From positions 1-23,015 of the forward strand of contig JAEWHU010000027.1 of the NCBI GenBank assembly GCA_023387635.1: a stretch of 23,015 nt of DNA, in the 5' to 3' direction. Positions within the stretch are counted from its first letter, which is position 1. Each line of letters starts with the position of its first letter. The position numbers and the translations under genes were made by a program. The notes beneath the pieces are model-generated. The model was given only the letters and a program-made list of their open reading frames with translations, did not search any database and had not been told where the DNA came from. This DNA comes from Bacillota bacterium (GTDB lineage: Bacteria; Bacillota; Clostridia; Lachnospirales; Lachnospiraceae). This document shows, in pieces, positions 1 to 7,617 of the stretch.

Positions 1-61
1 GAAATGGACAATACTACAATTATTATTATACAAGGTTTCTAAGTGGTTGATACTCTTTTTC

Positions 62-90
62 TTGTATATGGTAAAGCTCTATGCTATAAT
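62..90 (+). promoter_or_regulatory. Promoter of lepA
   Basis: A -35-like TTGTAT (62-67) lies 17 nt before a perfect -10 TATAAT (85-90). The -10 is extended by TG at 82-83. Transcription would start near 97, leaving a leader of about 30 nt with a strong GGAGG at 114-118 before the lepA ATG. Bases 1-60 show no recognisable gene end. Confidence 0.7.
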
Positions 91-128
91 ACAACAGAAA
101 ACAACTCACTTACGGAGGAATTTAAAAA

Positions 129-1934
129 ATGGATCAGAGCAAAATTCGTAATTTTTGCATAATTGCCCATATAGATCATGGTAAATCAACTTTAGCCGAT
201 CGCATTATCGAGAAGACTGGCTTATTAACAAGTAGAGAAATGCAATCTCAAGTCCTTGACAATATGGACCTTGAGAGGGAACGTGGAATAACAATAAAGG
301 CACAGACAGTGCGTACAGTCTATAAAGCTAAGGATGGCAATGAATATATATTTAATTTAATTGATACACCAGGGCATGTTGACTTTAACTACGAGGTTTC
401 TAGAAGCCTTGCAGCTTGTGAAGGTGCTATCTTAGTAGTTGATGCAGCTCAAGGAATCGAAGCACAGACATTAGCTAATGTTTATTTAGCAATCGATCAT
501 AACTTAGATATTGTTCCTGTTATAAACAAAATAGATCTACCTAGTGCAGACCCAGACCGAGTAAAAGCAGAGATTGAAGACGTAATTGGAATTGAAGCAG
601 ATGAAGCACCTTTAATATCAGCAAAGAATGGAATTAATATTGAAGAAGTATTAGAGCAAATTGTTCATAAAATATCAGCTCCAAAAGGAGATGTAAATGC
701 GCCTTTACAAGCTTTGATATTTGACTCAAAATATGATTCCTACAAAGGCGTAATTATTTTCTGTCGTATCATGGAAGGTAAAGTTACAAGAGGTACTGAA
801 ATTAAGATGATGGCAACTGGTGTAAAAGCAGAAGTTGTGGAAATTGGAACTTTTGGTGCTGGACAATTTATACCTTGCGATGAATTGACAGCGGGTAGTG
901 TAGGATATATTACTGCAAGTTTAAAAAATGTTAAGGAAACACGAGTAGGTGATACGGTAACAGATGCACAAAATCCTTGTAAAGAGGCCCTACCTGGATA
1001 TAAGAAAGTTAACCCAATGGTATATTGTGGTATGTATCCTGCAGATGGAGCAAAATATCCTGATCTTAGAGATGCACTTGAAAAGCTTCAATTAAATGAT
1101 GCAGCACTACAATTTGAGCCAGAAACTTCCATAGCTCTTGGTTTTGGTTACCGTTGTGGATTTTTAGGACTACTTCATCTTGAAATTATTCAAGAAAGAT
1201 TAGAAAGAGAATATAATTTAGATATTGTTACAACAGCGCCTAGTGTTATTTATAAAGTACACAAAACTGATGGTACTGTAATGGATATAACAAATCCTTC
1301 AAATTTACCAGAACCAACTCATATTCAATTTATGGAGGAACCAATTGTACGTGCTGAGATTATGGTAACTACTGAATTTGTAGGTTCCATAATGAGTTTG
1401 TGTCAAGAACGTAGAGGTGTGTATCTTGGAATGGAATATATGGAAGAAACAAGAGCGCTACTAAAATACGAACTTCCATTAAATGAAATTATATATGACT
1501 TCTTTGATGCATTAAAATCAAGATCAAGAGGATATGCTTCTTTTGATTATGAAATGAAAGGTTATGAGACATCACAACTAGTTAAGTTAGATATCCTAAT
1601 TAACAAAGAAGAAGTAGATGCATTATCTTTTATTGTACATGCCGAAACTGCTCAAGAGCGTGGAAGAAGAATGTGTGAAAAATTAAAAGATGAAATTCCA
1701 AGACATTTGTTTGAGATACCAATTCAAGCTGCAATTGGTAGTAAGGTTATAGCAAGAGAAACAGTAAGAGCTATGCGTAAAGACGTTCTTGCCAAATGTT
1801 ATGGTGGTGATATATCACGTAAGAGAAAGTTACTTGAAAAGCAAAAAGAAGGAAAGAAACGTATGCGTCAAATTGGTAATGTAGAAATTCCTCAAAAGGC
1901 TTTTATGAGTGTACTAAAATTAGACGAAGACTAG
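129..1934 (+). CDS. lepA: Elongation factor 4 (LepA), ribosomal back-translocating GTPase
   Basis: LepA/EF4 is a translational GTPase that acts on the ribosome and affects translocation and initiation under stress. The 601 residues match the family's usual length of about 600. The GTPase motifs are all visible: AHIDHGKS at 13-20 (P-loop), RGIT at 52-55 (switch I threonine), DTPGH at 79-83 and NKID at 133-136. EF-G-like domains II, III and V follow. The last ~80 residues form the LepA-specific C-terminal domain, with the family-typical YGGDISRKRKLLEKQKEGKK segment. The ATG sits 10 nt after GGAGG. It is the first gene of the window, has its own extended -10 promoter, and is followed by a hairpin before hemW. 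The lepA-hemW-hrcA order is common in Firmicutes. Confidence 0.98.
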   Translation: MDQSKIRNFCIIAHIDHGKSTLADRIIEKTGLLTSREMQSQVLDNMDLERERGITIKAQTVRTVYKAKDGNEYIFNLIDTPGHVDFNYEVSRSLAACEGAILVVDAAQGIEAQTLANVYLAIDHNLDIVPVINKIDLPSADPDRVKAEIEDVIGIEADEAPLISAKNGINIEEVLEQIVHKISAPKGDVNAPLQALIFDSKYDSYKGVIIFCRIMEGKVTRGTEIKMMATGVKAEVVEIGTFGAGQFIPCDELTAGSVGYITASLKNVKETRVGDTVTDAQNPCKEALPGYKKVNPMVYCGMYPADGAKYPDLRDALEKLQLNDAALQFEPETSIALGFGYRCGFLGLLHLEIIQERLEREYNLDIVTTAPSVIYKVHKTDGTVMDITNPSNLPEPTHIQFMEEPIVRAEIMVTTEFVGSIMSLCQERRGVYLGMEYMEETRALLKYELPLNEIIYDFFDALKSRSRGYASFDYEMKGYETSQLVKLDILINKEEVDALSFIVHAETAQERGRRMCEKLKDEIPRHLFEIPIQAAIGSKVIARETVRAMRKDVLAKCYGGDISRKRKLLEKQKEGKKRMRQIGNVEIPQKAFMSVLKLDED

Positions 1935-1956
1935 AATACTATAACAAACAAAAACT

Positions 1957-1996
1957 AACCCATCCTAGAATGAGAACTCTTAAACTAGGATGGGTT
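1957..1996 (+). terminator. Stem-loop between lepA and hemW, probable terminator
   Basis: AACCCATCCTAG (1957-1968) pairs perfectly with CTAGGATGGGTT (1985-1996), a 12-bp stem with a 16-nt loop, 23 nt after the lepA stop. The T-run after it on the + strand is weak. A better T-run reads out on the - strand, so it may be bidirectional or only partly terminating for lepA transcripts. Confidence 0.65.
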
Positions 1997-2008
1997 TAGA
2001 ATTATATA

Positions 2009-2067
2009 GACGGGAGTAATTACTCACATGTCTTGATTAAAAGATGTGCTTTGCACATAGACGGGAG
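2009..2067 (+). repeat. Family A twin-hairpin leader repeat before hemW
   Basis: The element starts with GACGGGAGTAAT, in which GAGTAATTACTC (2015-2026 region) is self-complementary. It continues with CATGTCTTGATT, then a hairpin ATGTGC-TTT-GCACAT (2044-2058), then GACGGGAG (2060-2067). The GGGAG at 2063-2067 is the hemW Shine-Dalgarno, 5 nt before the ATG. The order and sequence match the 63-bp units before hrcA (3622-3785). The first hairpin is shorter here and the second has a different arm sequence with compensating changes. Confidence 0.75.
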
Positions 2068-2072
2068 TTGCT

Positions 2073-3248
2073 ATGATAGATACAAATGCAAATAGTAAAA
2101 AAGAACTGAGTTTATATATTCATATCCCTTTTTGCGTTAAAAAATGTGATTATTGCGACTTTTTATCAGCTACAGGGGATAGGAAAACAAAAGACAATTA
2201 TGTTAATGCATTAATAGAAGAGATAAAAGGCTATAGAGATATTGGAAAAGAGTATATAGTAAAAAACATCTTTTTTGGTGGAGGAACCCCTTCGGCAATC
2301 GAGGGTGAACAAATATATAATATTATGGAAACCATAAAAGATATATTTACAATTGCAAGTATTGATAAGAGTAATCTTGTTCCTGAAATATCATTAGAGA
2401 TGAATCCAGGGATTATTAGCAAGGAAAAACTTCAGTGGTATAAAAAAGCTGGTATTAATAGGCTTAGTATTGGTTTACAATCCTGTGATAATAAAGAATT
2501 AAAACTACTTGGTAGAATTCATACCTACGAAGAATTTTTAGACAATTATAAATTAGCTAGAGAGATTGGATTTGACAATATTAACATAGATTTAATGTCA
2601 GCACTTCCTGGACAAAATCTAGATGGTTGGATGAAGAATCTAGAATTAGTTACTAACTTAAATCCTGAGCATATTTCATGTTATAGCTTAATAATAGAAG
2701 AAGGAACTCCTTTTTATGATAGATATCATGATATGGAGGAAGATGATGAATTAGATCGTCTTCTTTATAGTAAAACAAGGGAATTCTTAAAAGAAAAGGG
2801 GTATCTACAATATGAGATATCCAATTACTCCAAAGAGAATCATGAGTGTAAGCAGAATTTAACCTATTGGACTTTAGGCGATTATCTTGGAATGGGACTT
2901 GGATCTGCATCTCTTATTAATAATGTAAGATTTCATAATGAAACGGACTTAGAGGAATATATAGAATCTATAAATAAGAAGAAGGACATAAGAAGAGAAA
3001 TTGAACCATTAACCATAGAACAAAAAATGGAGGAATTTATGTTCCTTGGTCTTAGATTAACCAAAGGTATCAGTAGAGATGAATTTTATCAATTATTTCA
3101 AACTTCTATAGATGATGTATATGGCGATGTAATCATGCAGTCAATTAAGGAAGGTTTATTAATGGATGAAGATAATCACATATTCCTTACAACAAAGGGA
3201 ATGGATCTTAGTAATACAGTCATGGTGAGGTTCTTATTTGATACATAA
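2073..3248 (+). CDS. hemW: HemW, radical SAM heme chaperone (formerly HemN-like)
   Basis: HemW is a cytoplasmic radical SAM protein thought to deliver heme to target proteins; it was long misannotated as oxygen-independent coproporphyrinogen oxidase. The 391 residues fit HemW (about 380) rather than true HemN (about 450). The iron-sulfur cluster cysteines are C21, C25 and C28 in HIPFCVKKCDYCDF. F30 stands where HemN carries its extra cysteine, which supports HemW. The SAM-binding GGGTPS is at 69-74. A C-terminal HemW domain follows. The ATG lies 5 nt after GGGAG, which is itself the 3' end of a repeated hairpin element. A terminator follows at 3346-3378, so it is probably the last gene of the lepA unit. 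Confidence 0.95.
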   Translation: MIDTNANSKKELSLYIHIPFCVKKCDYCDFLSATGDRKTKDNYVNALIEEIKGYRDIGKEYIVKNIFFGGGTPSAIEGEQIYNIMETIKDIFTIASIDKSNLVPEISLEMNPGIISKEKLQWYKKAGINRLSIGLQSCDNKELKLLGRIHTYEEFLDNYKLAREIGFDNINIDLMSALPGQNLDGWMKNLELVTNLNPEHISCYSLIIEEGTPFYDRYHDMEEDDELDRLLYSKTREFLKEKGYLQYEISNYSKENHECKQNLTYWTLGDYLGMGLGSASLINNVRFHNETDLEEYIESINKKKDIRREIEPLTIEQKMEEFMFLGLRLTKGISRDEFYQLFQTSIDDVYGDVIMQSIKEGLLMDEDNHIFLTTKGMDLSNTVMVRFLFDT

Positions 3249-3345
3249 ATCATATACAGAATCACGAAATAATCATATCTAAAAATAATGAAATTGCAAA
3301 TGCTGATTATAAAATAAATATTTTTTAACTTATTTTTAAAATAAT

Positions 3346-3378
3346 AAAAGGTATTCTTAATTGGATGCCTTTTGTTTT
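3346..3378 (+). terminator. Intrinsic terminator after hemW
   Basis: AAAAGGTATTC (3346-3356) pairs with GGATGCCTTTT (3363-3373) with two G-U pairs and a 6-nt loop, and a T-rich tract continues to 3378. It separates hemW from the heat-shock promoter downstream. The stretch 3379-3504 beyond it is very AT-rich and shows nothing I can name. Confidence 0.8.
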
Positions 3379-3504
3379 ATTTGGTAAGATAAATGTGAAA
3401 ATATATCTTATTATATTATAACAATTTAGGACATAATAAAAATTATCTACACAAGATATAAATAAAAAATCTTTATAGAAAAATATAAAAAGATGAAATT
3501 ATTC

Positions 3505-3533
3505 TTGACAAAGTAATTAGATAGTGATATTTT
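3505..3533 (+). promoter_or_regulatory. Heat-shock operon promoter (SigA-type)
   Basis: A perfect -35 TTGACA (3505-3510) is separated by 17 nt from TATTTT (3528-3533). The predicted start, near 3540, lies just ahead of the CIRCE operator. A vegetative promoter with CIRCE over the initial transcribed region is the classic HrcA-controlled arrangement. Confidence 0.85.
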
Positions 3534-3546
3534 ATGTATAAAGATA

Positions 3547-3573
3547 TTAGCACTCTATCAAAGTGAGTGCTAA
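3547..3573 (+). promoter_or_regulatory. CIRCE operator (HrcA binding site)
   Basis: TTAGCACTC (3547-3555), a 9-nt spacer and GAGTGCTAA (3565-3573) match the CIRCE consensus exactly. HrcA bound here blocks the promoter at 3505-3533; heat titrates its helper GroEL away and releases the operon. This is the only CIRCE I see in the window, so the hrcA-grpE-dnaK genes probably depend on it. It lies 217 nt before the hrcA start, and the space between is filled mostly by the family A tandem repeat. Confidence 0.97.
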
Positions 3574-3621
3574 TAATCAAAAAAGTAGATTAAAGATTAT
3601 GAAGTAAAATACTTGTATGTT

Positions 3622-3785
3622 TCTTGATTTATATGCATGCTAAAGCATGCGGACGGGATTAATGCGATGAAAAACCATCGCATGTCTTGATTTAAATACG
3701 TGCTAAAGCACGTGGATAGGATTAATGCGATAAAAAAATATCGCATATCTTGATTTATATGCATGCTAAAGCATGCGGACGGGAG
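3622..3785 (+). repeat. Family A tandem repeat: 2.6 copies of a 63-bp twin-hairpin unit in the hrcA leader
   Basis: TCTTGA anchors start at 3622, 3685 and 3748, an exact 63-bp period. Each unit has hairpin A (arms 3635-3640/3645-3650, 3698-3703/3708-3713, 3761-3766/3771-3776, loop TAAA), then GACGGGAT or GATAGGAT, then hairpin B (arms 3662-3669/3676-3683 and 3725-3732/3739-3746, A-rich loop). Arm sequences change between units but remain complementary: GCATGC/GCATGC against ACGTGC/GCACGT, and GATG/CATC against GATA/TATC. The final GACGGGAG (3778-3785) is the Shine-Dalgarno of hrcA. The element lies inside the 5' untranslated region, between CIRCE and hrcA. Confidence 0.9.
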
Positions 3786-3790
3786 TTAAG

Positions 3791-4828
3791 ATGGAATTGG
3801 ATGAAAGAAAATTAAAAATCTTACAGGCAATTATTAAAAACTATCTAGAGACAGGTGAACCCGTTGGCTCTCGAACCATATCAAAATATACGGATCTTAA
3901 TCTTAGCTCTGCAACTATTAGAAATGAGATGGCTGATTTAGAAGAACTAGGTTACATCTTACAGCCTCATACTTCCGCAGGTAGAATTCCTTCAGATAAA
4001 GGTTATCGTTTATACGTAGATACTATGTTAGATGAAAAAGTTCAAGAAGTGGAAAGTATGAAAGAAATCCTTTTACAAAAAGCAGACAAAATAGATTTAT
4101 TGTTACAACAGGTAGCTAAGTTATTAGCTGTTAATACTAATTATGCAACTTTAGTTTCAACACCAAAGTATCGAAGTAAGAAAGTTAAGTTCATACAATT
4201 AGCTGAAGTGGATATTAATCAATTGCTAGCAGTAATTGTAATTGAAGGTAATATTGTAAAAAATAAAATACTAGATACAAAAGTAAGTGTTGATAAAGAA
4301 ATATTGTTGAAGTTAAATATTGTTTTGAATACCTATCTTCAAGGATTAGATTTATCAGAAATTAATTTGAATGTAATTCAAAAAATAAAAGAACAGGCTG
4401 GAAATTACAGTAATGTAGTTAGTGACATTCTTGATGCAATTGCTGAAGCAATTAGTGAAGAAGATGAAGTTGAAATATTTACTAGTGGTGCTACTAACAT
4501 ACTAAAGTATCCTGAACTTACTGATATGGAAAAAGTTACAGAGCTAATGGGTACCTTTGAAGAAAAAAAGCAACTTACAGAATTAATAGCCAATAAATTT
4601 GATGACTCTACTTCAAACAATAGAGGAATACAAGTCTATATTGGTAGTGAAACAACAGTTGAAGCTATGAAAGATTGTTCTGTAGTTACAGCAACCTATG
4701 AATTAGAAGAAGGTGTCTATGGAAAGATAGGGATTGTCGGACCAAAAAGAATGGATTATGAAAAGGTTGTCTCTACACTGCACACCCTTATGGTGCAGCT
4801 TGATGAGTTGTTTAAGAAAAAAACCTAA
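3791..4828 (+). CDS. hrcA: HrcA, heat-inducible transcription repressor
   Basis: HrcA represses class I heat-shock genes by binding CIRCE and needs GroEL to stay active. The N-terminal winged helix is at about 1-75 (SRTISKYTDLNLSSATIRNE, then a HTSAGRIPSDKGYR wing). A GAF-like dimerisation domain and an inserted domain follow. I chose the ATG at 3791, giving 345 residues, which matches B. subtilis HrcA (343) and places GGGAG at 3781-3785, 5 nt upstream. An in-frame ATG at 3773 falls inside the hairpin repeat and has no ribosome site of its own. It is the first gene of hrcA-grpE-dnaK and is autoregulated through the CIRCE at 3547-3573. Confidence 0.97.
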   Translation: MELDERKLKILQAIIKNYLETGEPVGSRTISKYTDLNLSSATIRNEMADLEELGYILQPHTSAGRIPSDKGYRLYVDTMLDEKVQEVESMKEILLQKADKIDLLLQQVAKLLAVNTNYATLVSTPKYRSKKVKFIQLAEVDINQLLAVIVIEGNIVKNKILDTKVSVDKEILLKLNIVLNTYLQGLDLSEINLNVIQKIKEQAGNYSNVVSDILDAIAEAISEEDEVEIFTSGATNILKYPELTDMEKVTELMGTFEEKKQLTELIANKFDDSTSNNRGIQVYIGSETTVEAMKDCSVVTATYELEEGVYGKIGIVGPKRMDYEKVVSTLHTLMVQLDELFKKKT

Positions 4829-4852
4829 GTATTAATGAAAGGTGGTTATAAA

Positions 4853-5467
4853 GTGGAAGATAAGGATATAACGACAGAAGAAATATTAGATGAAGATGTG
4901 GTTTTAGAAGATTCTCTGAATGAAGAAGAAACTGCAGAGGAGGATGTGACTGATTCAAAAGAAGAAGCCACAGGTGAAGAAGCAAAAAGTTCTAAGTCAT
5001 TCTTTAAAAAGGATAAAAAAGAAAAGAAAGATAAAAAAGACGTTCAAATTGAAGAACTGAATGATAGATTAATTAGAACAATGGCTGAATTTGATAACTT
5101 CCGTAAACGTTCAGAAAAAGAAAAATCACTAATGTATGATACCGGTGCAAGAGGTATTGTTGAAAAAGTACTTCCAGTAGTAGATAACTTTGAAAGAGGC
5201 CTTAGTGCTTTATCTGAAGAAGAAAAAGAAGGAGCATTTGCTCAAGGAATGGAAAAAATTTATAAACAACTTCTTACTACACTTACAGAAGTTGGGCTAA
5301 AACAAATAGAAGCTGTTGGTAAAGAATTTGATCCTAATTTTCATAATGCAGTAATGCATGCAGAGGATGAAGAGTTAGGTGAAAATATTGTTGCAGAGGA
5401 ATTCTTAAAGGGATATACTTTTAAGGATACGATAGTTCGCCACAGTATGGTAAAAGTGGTAAATTAA
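4853..5467 (+). CDS. grpE: GrpE, nucleotide exchange factor of DnaK
   Basis: GrpE releases ADP from DnaK and resets the chaperone cycle. From the GTG at 4853 it has 204 residues. I prefer this start because AAAGGTGG (4838-4845) is 7 nt upstream; the in-frame ATG at 4835 would use that ribosome site as coding sequence. Residues 1-48 are strongly acidic and 50-63 are lysine-rich, a disordered N-terminal tail. A coiled coil follows, with the family segment FDNFRKRSEKEK at 80-91. The C-terminal beta domain contains VGKEFDPNFHNAVMH (155-169). It lies 24 nt after hrcA and is cotranscribed with it. Confidence 0.96.
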   Translation: MEDKDITTEEILDEDVVLEDSLNEEETAEEDVTDSKEEATGEEAKSSKSFFKKDKKEKKDKKDVQIEELNDRLIRTMAEFDNFRKRSEKEKSLMYDTGARGIVEKVLPVVDNFERGLSALSEEEKEGAFAQGMEKIYKQLLTTLTEVGLKQIEAVGKEFDPNFHNAVMHAEDEELGENIVAEEFLKGYTFKDTIVRHSMVKVVN

Positions 5468-5546
5468 ATTTATTTATAAATAGAATATAATATATGTTTG
5501 TAAAGATAATAAAATATAGTGTGATTAATAATAGGAGGAATAAATC

Positions 5547-7406
5547 ATGGGAAAAATCATAGGAATCGATTTAGGTACAACAAATTCATGTGTAGCCGTT
5601 ATGGAAGGTGGTAAACCAGTTATTATAGCTAACACTGAAGGAGCAAGAACTACTCCATCCGTAGTAGCATTTACAAAAACAGGTGAAAGATTAGTAGGTG
5701 AACCTGCAAAACGTCAGGCAGTTACTAATTCAGATAAAACTATCGCGTCTATTAAGAGACATATGGGTACTGATTATAAAGTTACAATTGATGATAAAAA
5801 ATATTCACCACAAGAAATCTCTGCAATGGTACTTCAAAAATTAAAAGCAGATGCAGAAAGTTATTTAGGTGAAAAAGTTACAGAAGCTGTTATTACAGTT
5901 CCAGCTTACTTTAACGATGCTCAAAGACAAGCGACAAAAGACGCAGGTAAGATTGCAGGTCTTGATGTTAAGAGAATTATCAACGAGCCAACAGCTGCAG
6001 CTCTTGCATATGGTCTTGATAATGAGCATGAACAAAAAATCATGGTTTACGATTTAGGTGGTGGTACATTCGACGTATCTATCATTGAAATCGGTGATGG
6101 TGTAATCGAAGTATTATCTACATCTGGTGATAATAGACTTGGTGGTGATGACTTTGATGAAAGAATCACAAGATATATGATTGATGAATTTAAAAAAGCG
6201 GAAGGTGTTGATTTATCCTTAGATAAAATGGCACTTCAAAGATTAAAAGAAGCTGCAGAAAAAGCTAAGAAAGAGTTATCTTCTTCTACAACAACTAACA
6301 TTAACCTTCCATTTATTACAGCTACAGCAGAAGGTCCAAAACATTTTGACTTAAACTTAACTCGTGCTAAATTTGATGAATTAACACATGATTTAGTTGA
6401 AAGAACAGCTATTCCAGTACAAAATGCATTAAAAGATGCTGGTATCTCTGCTTCTGAACTTAAAAAAGTATTATTAGTAGGTGGTTCTACTCGTGTACCT
6501 GCTGTTCAAGATAAAGTAAAACAATTAACTGGTCATGAACCAAGCAAATCCTTAAATCCAGATGAATGTGTTGCTATTGGTGCTTCCATCCAAGGTGGTA
6601 AATTAGCAGGTGATGCTGGTGCAGGAGATATCTTACTTCTTGACGTAACTCCATTATCATTAAGTATCGAAACAATGGGTGGTGTTGCTACAAGATTAAT
6701 CGAAAGAAATACAACAATACCTACAAAGAAGAGTCAAATCTTCTCTACAGCAGCTGATAATCAAACAGCAGTTGATATTAATGTAGTTCAAGGTGAAAGA
6801 CAATTTGCCAAAGATAACAAGAGTCTTGGACAGTTTAGACTAGATGGAATTCCACCAGCAAGAAGAGGTGTTCCACAAATCGAAGTTACATTTGACATTG
6901 ATGCTAATGGTATCGTAAATGTATCTGCAAAAGACTTAGGAACAGGCAAAGAACAACACATTACAATTACAGCAGGATCAAATCTATCCGATGCTGATAT
7001 TGAAAAAGCAGTAAAAGAAGCAGCTGAATTTGAAGCACAAGATAAGAAACGTAAAGAAGCGATAGAAACAAGAAACGATGCTGATTCTATGGTATTCCAA
7101 ACTGAAAAAGCTTTAACTGAAGTTGGTGATAAATTAGACGCTGCTGACAAAGAAGTTGTTGAAGCTGATTTACAAAGATTAAAAGAATTAGTTGAAAAAT
7201 CTAATCCAGAAGTAATGTCAGATGGTGAAGTTGCTGATATTAAAGCAGCAAAAGAGAAATTAATGGAAAGTGCTCAGAAATTATTTTCTAAACTTTATGA
7301 ACAATCAGGTGGAGCAGAAGGTGGTCCTGATATGTCAGCTGCTGGTGGCGCATCCGAAGCAGATAATGCAGATGACATAATAGATGGAGATTATAGAGAA
7401 ATATAA
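5547..7406 (+). CDS. dnaK: DnaK, Hsp70 chaperone
   Basis: DnaK is the ATP-driven Hsp70 chaperone of the cytoplasm. Its 619 residues and lack of the Gram-negative N-terminal insertion fit a Firmicute. Visible motifs are GIDLGTTNS (6-14), VPAYFNDAQRQATKDAG (118-134), the phosphate loop DLGGGTFDVSI (169-179), LVGGSTRVPAVQ (310-321) and the interdomain linker DILLLDVTPLSLSIE (361-375). A substrate-binding domain and helical lid follow. The C-terminus ends DIIDGDYREI, a variant of the usual EEVD-like acidic tail. The start is set by AGGAGG about 10 nt upstream. The codon use is more biased to frequent codons than in neighbouring genes, as expected for a highly expressed protein. A large palindrome separates it from dnaJ. 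Confidence 0.99.
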   Translation: MGKIIGIDLGTTNSCVAVMEGGKPVIIANTEGARTTPSVVAFTKTGERLVGEPAKRQAVTNSDKTIASIKRHMGTDYKVTIDDKKYSPQEISAMVLQKLKADAESYLGEKVTEAVITVPAYFNDAQRQATKDAGKIAGLDVKRIINEPTAAALAYGLDNEHEQKIMVYDLGGGTFDVSIIEIGDGVIEVLSTSGDNRLGGDDFDERITRYMIDEFKKAEGVDLSLDKMALQRLKEAAEKAKKELSSSTTTNINLPFITATAEGPKHFDLNLTRAKFDELTHDLVERTAIPVQNALKDAGISASELKKVLLVGGSTRVPAVQDKVKQLTGHEPSKSLNPDECVAIGASIQGGKLAGDAGAGDILLLDVTPLSLSIETMGGVATRLIERNTTIPTKKSQIFSTAADNQTAVDINVVQGERQFAKDNKSLGQFRLDGIPPARRGVPQIEVTFDIDANGIVNVSAKDLGTGKEQHITITAGSNLSDADIEKAVKEAAEFEAQDKKRKEAIETRNDADSMVFQTEKALTEVGDKLDAADKEVVEADLQRLKELVEKSNPEVMSDGEVADIKAAKEKLMESAQKLFSKLYEQSGGAEGGPDMSAAGGASEADNADDIIDGDYREI

Positions 7407-7426
7407 TCAAAAATCAAATAAATAAC

Positions 7427-7513
7427 AGGGTGTCTTAAAACAGTAGCTAATCAAAATGAATATAAGAATAAAATCTTATATTCATTTTGTAAAGTTAGTT
7501 TTTTGAACACCCT
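7427..7513 (+). repeat. 87-bp imperfect palindrome between dnaK and dnaJ
   Basis: The ends AGGGTGT (7427-7433) and ACACCCT (7507-7513) pair. Inside them AAAAC/GTTTT and an alternative CTAA/TTAG pair, and at the centre a perfect 15-bp stem (7452-7466 with 7475-7489) closes an 8-nt loop. It begins 20 nt after the dnaK stop. It could be a processing, stabilising or partial termination structure, or a small palindromic mobile remnant. No long T-run follows its 3' end, so full termination is doubtful. Confidence 0.7.
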
Positions 7514-7542
7514 ATTGTGATGTATACAGATATAGAATAAAA

Positions 7543-7578
7543 GCAATTTAAGGTTAGCCAGTTGACCATAGAAATTGC
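7543..7578 (+). other. Leader stem-loop before dnaJ
   Basis: GCAATTT (7543-7549) pairs with AAATTGC (7572-7578), with a small inner GGTT/GACC stem. It ends 21 nt before the AAGGAGG of dnaJ. It has no sequence kinship with families A or B that I can see. Confidence 0.4.
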
Positions 7579-7617
7579 GAATATTAGCTTTAAAAGTTTA
7601 AGGAGGAAAGATAACAT

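Noticed and set aside
2073..3248. Oxygen-independent coproporphyrinogen oxidase (HemN)
   Set aside because: The protein is too short and lacks the fourth cysteine (F30 instead), so HemW fits better.
3622..3785. CRISPR-like array because of regular repeats
   Set aside because: The 63-bp units are repeated end to end with no unique spacers and no cas genes; it is a tandem repeat with hairpins.
3773..3790. Upstream start for hrcA at 3773
   Set aside because: The ATG is part of the hairpin arm GCATGC and has no Shine-Dalgarno; GGGAG fits the ATG at 3791 and gives the normal HrcA length.
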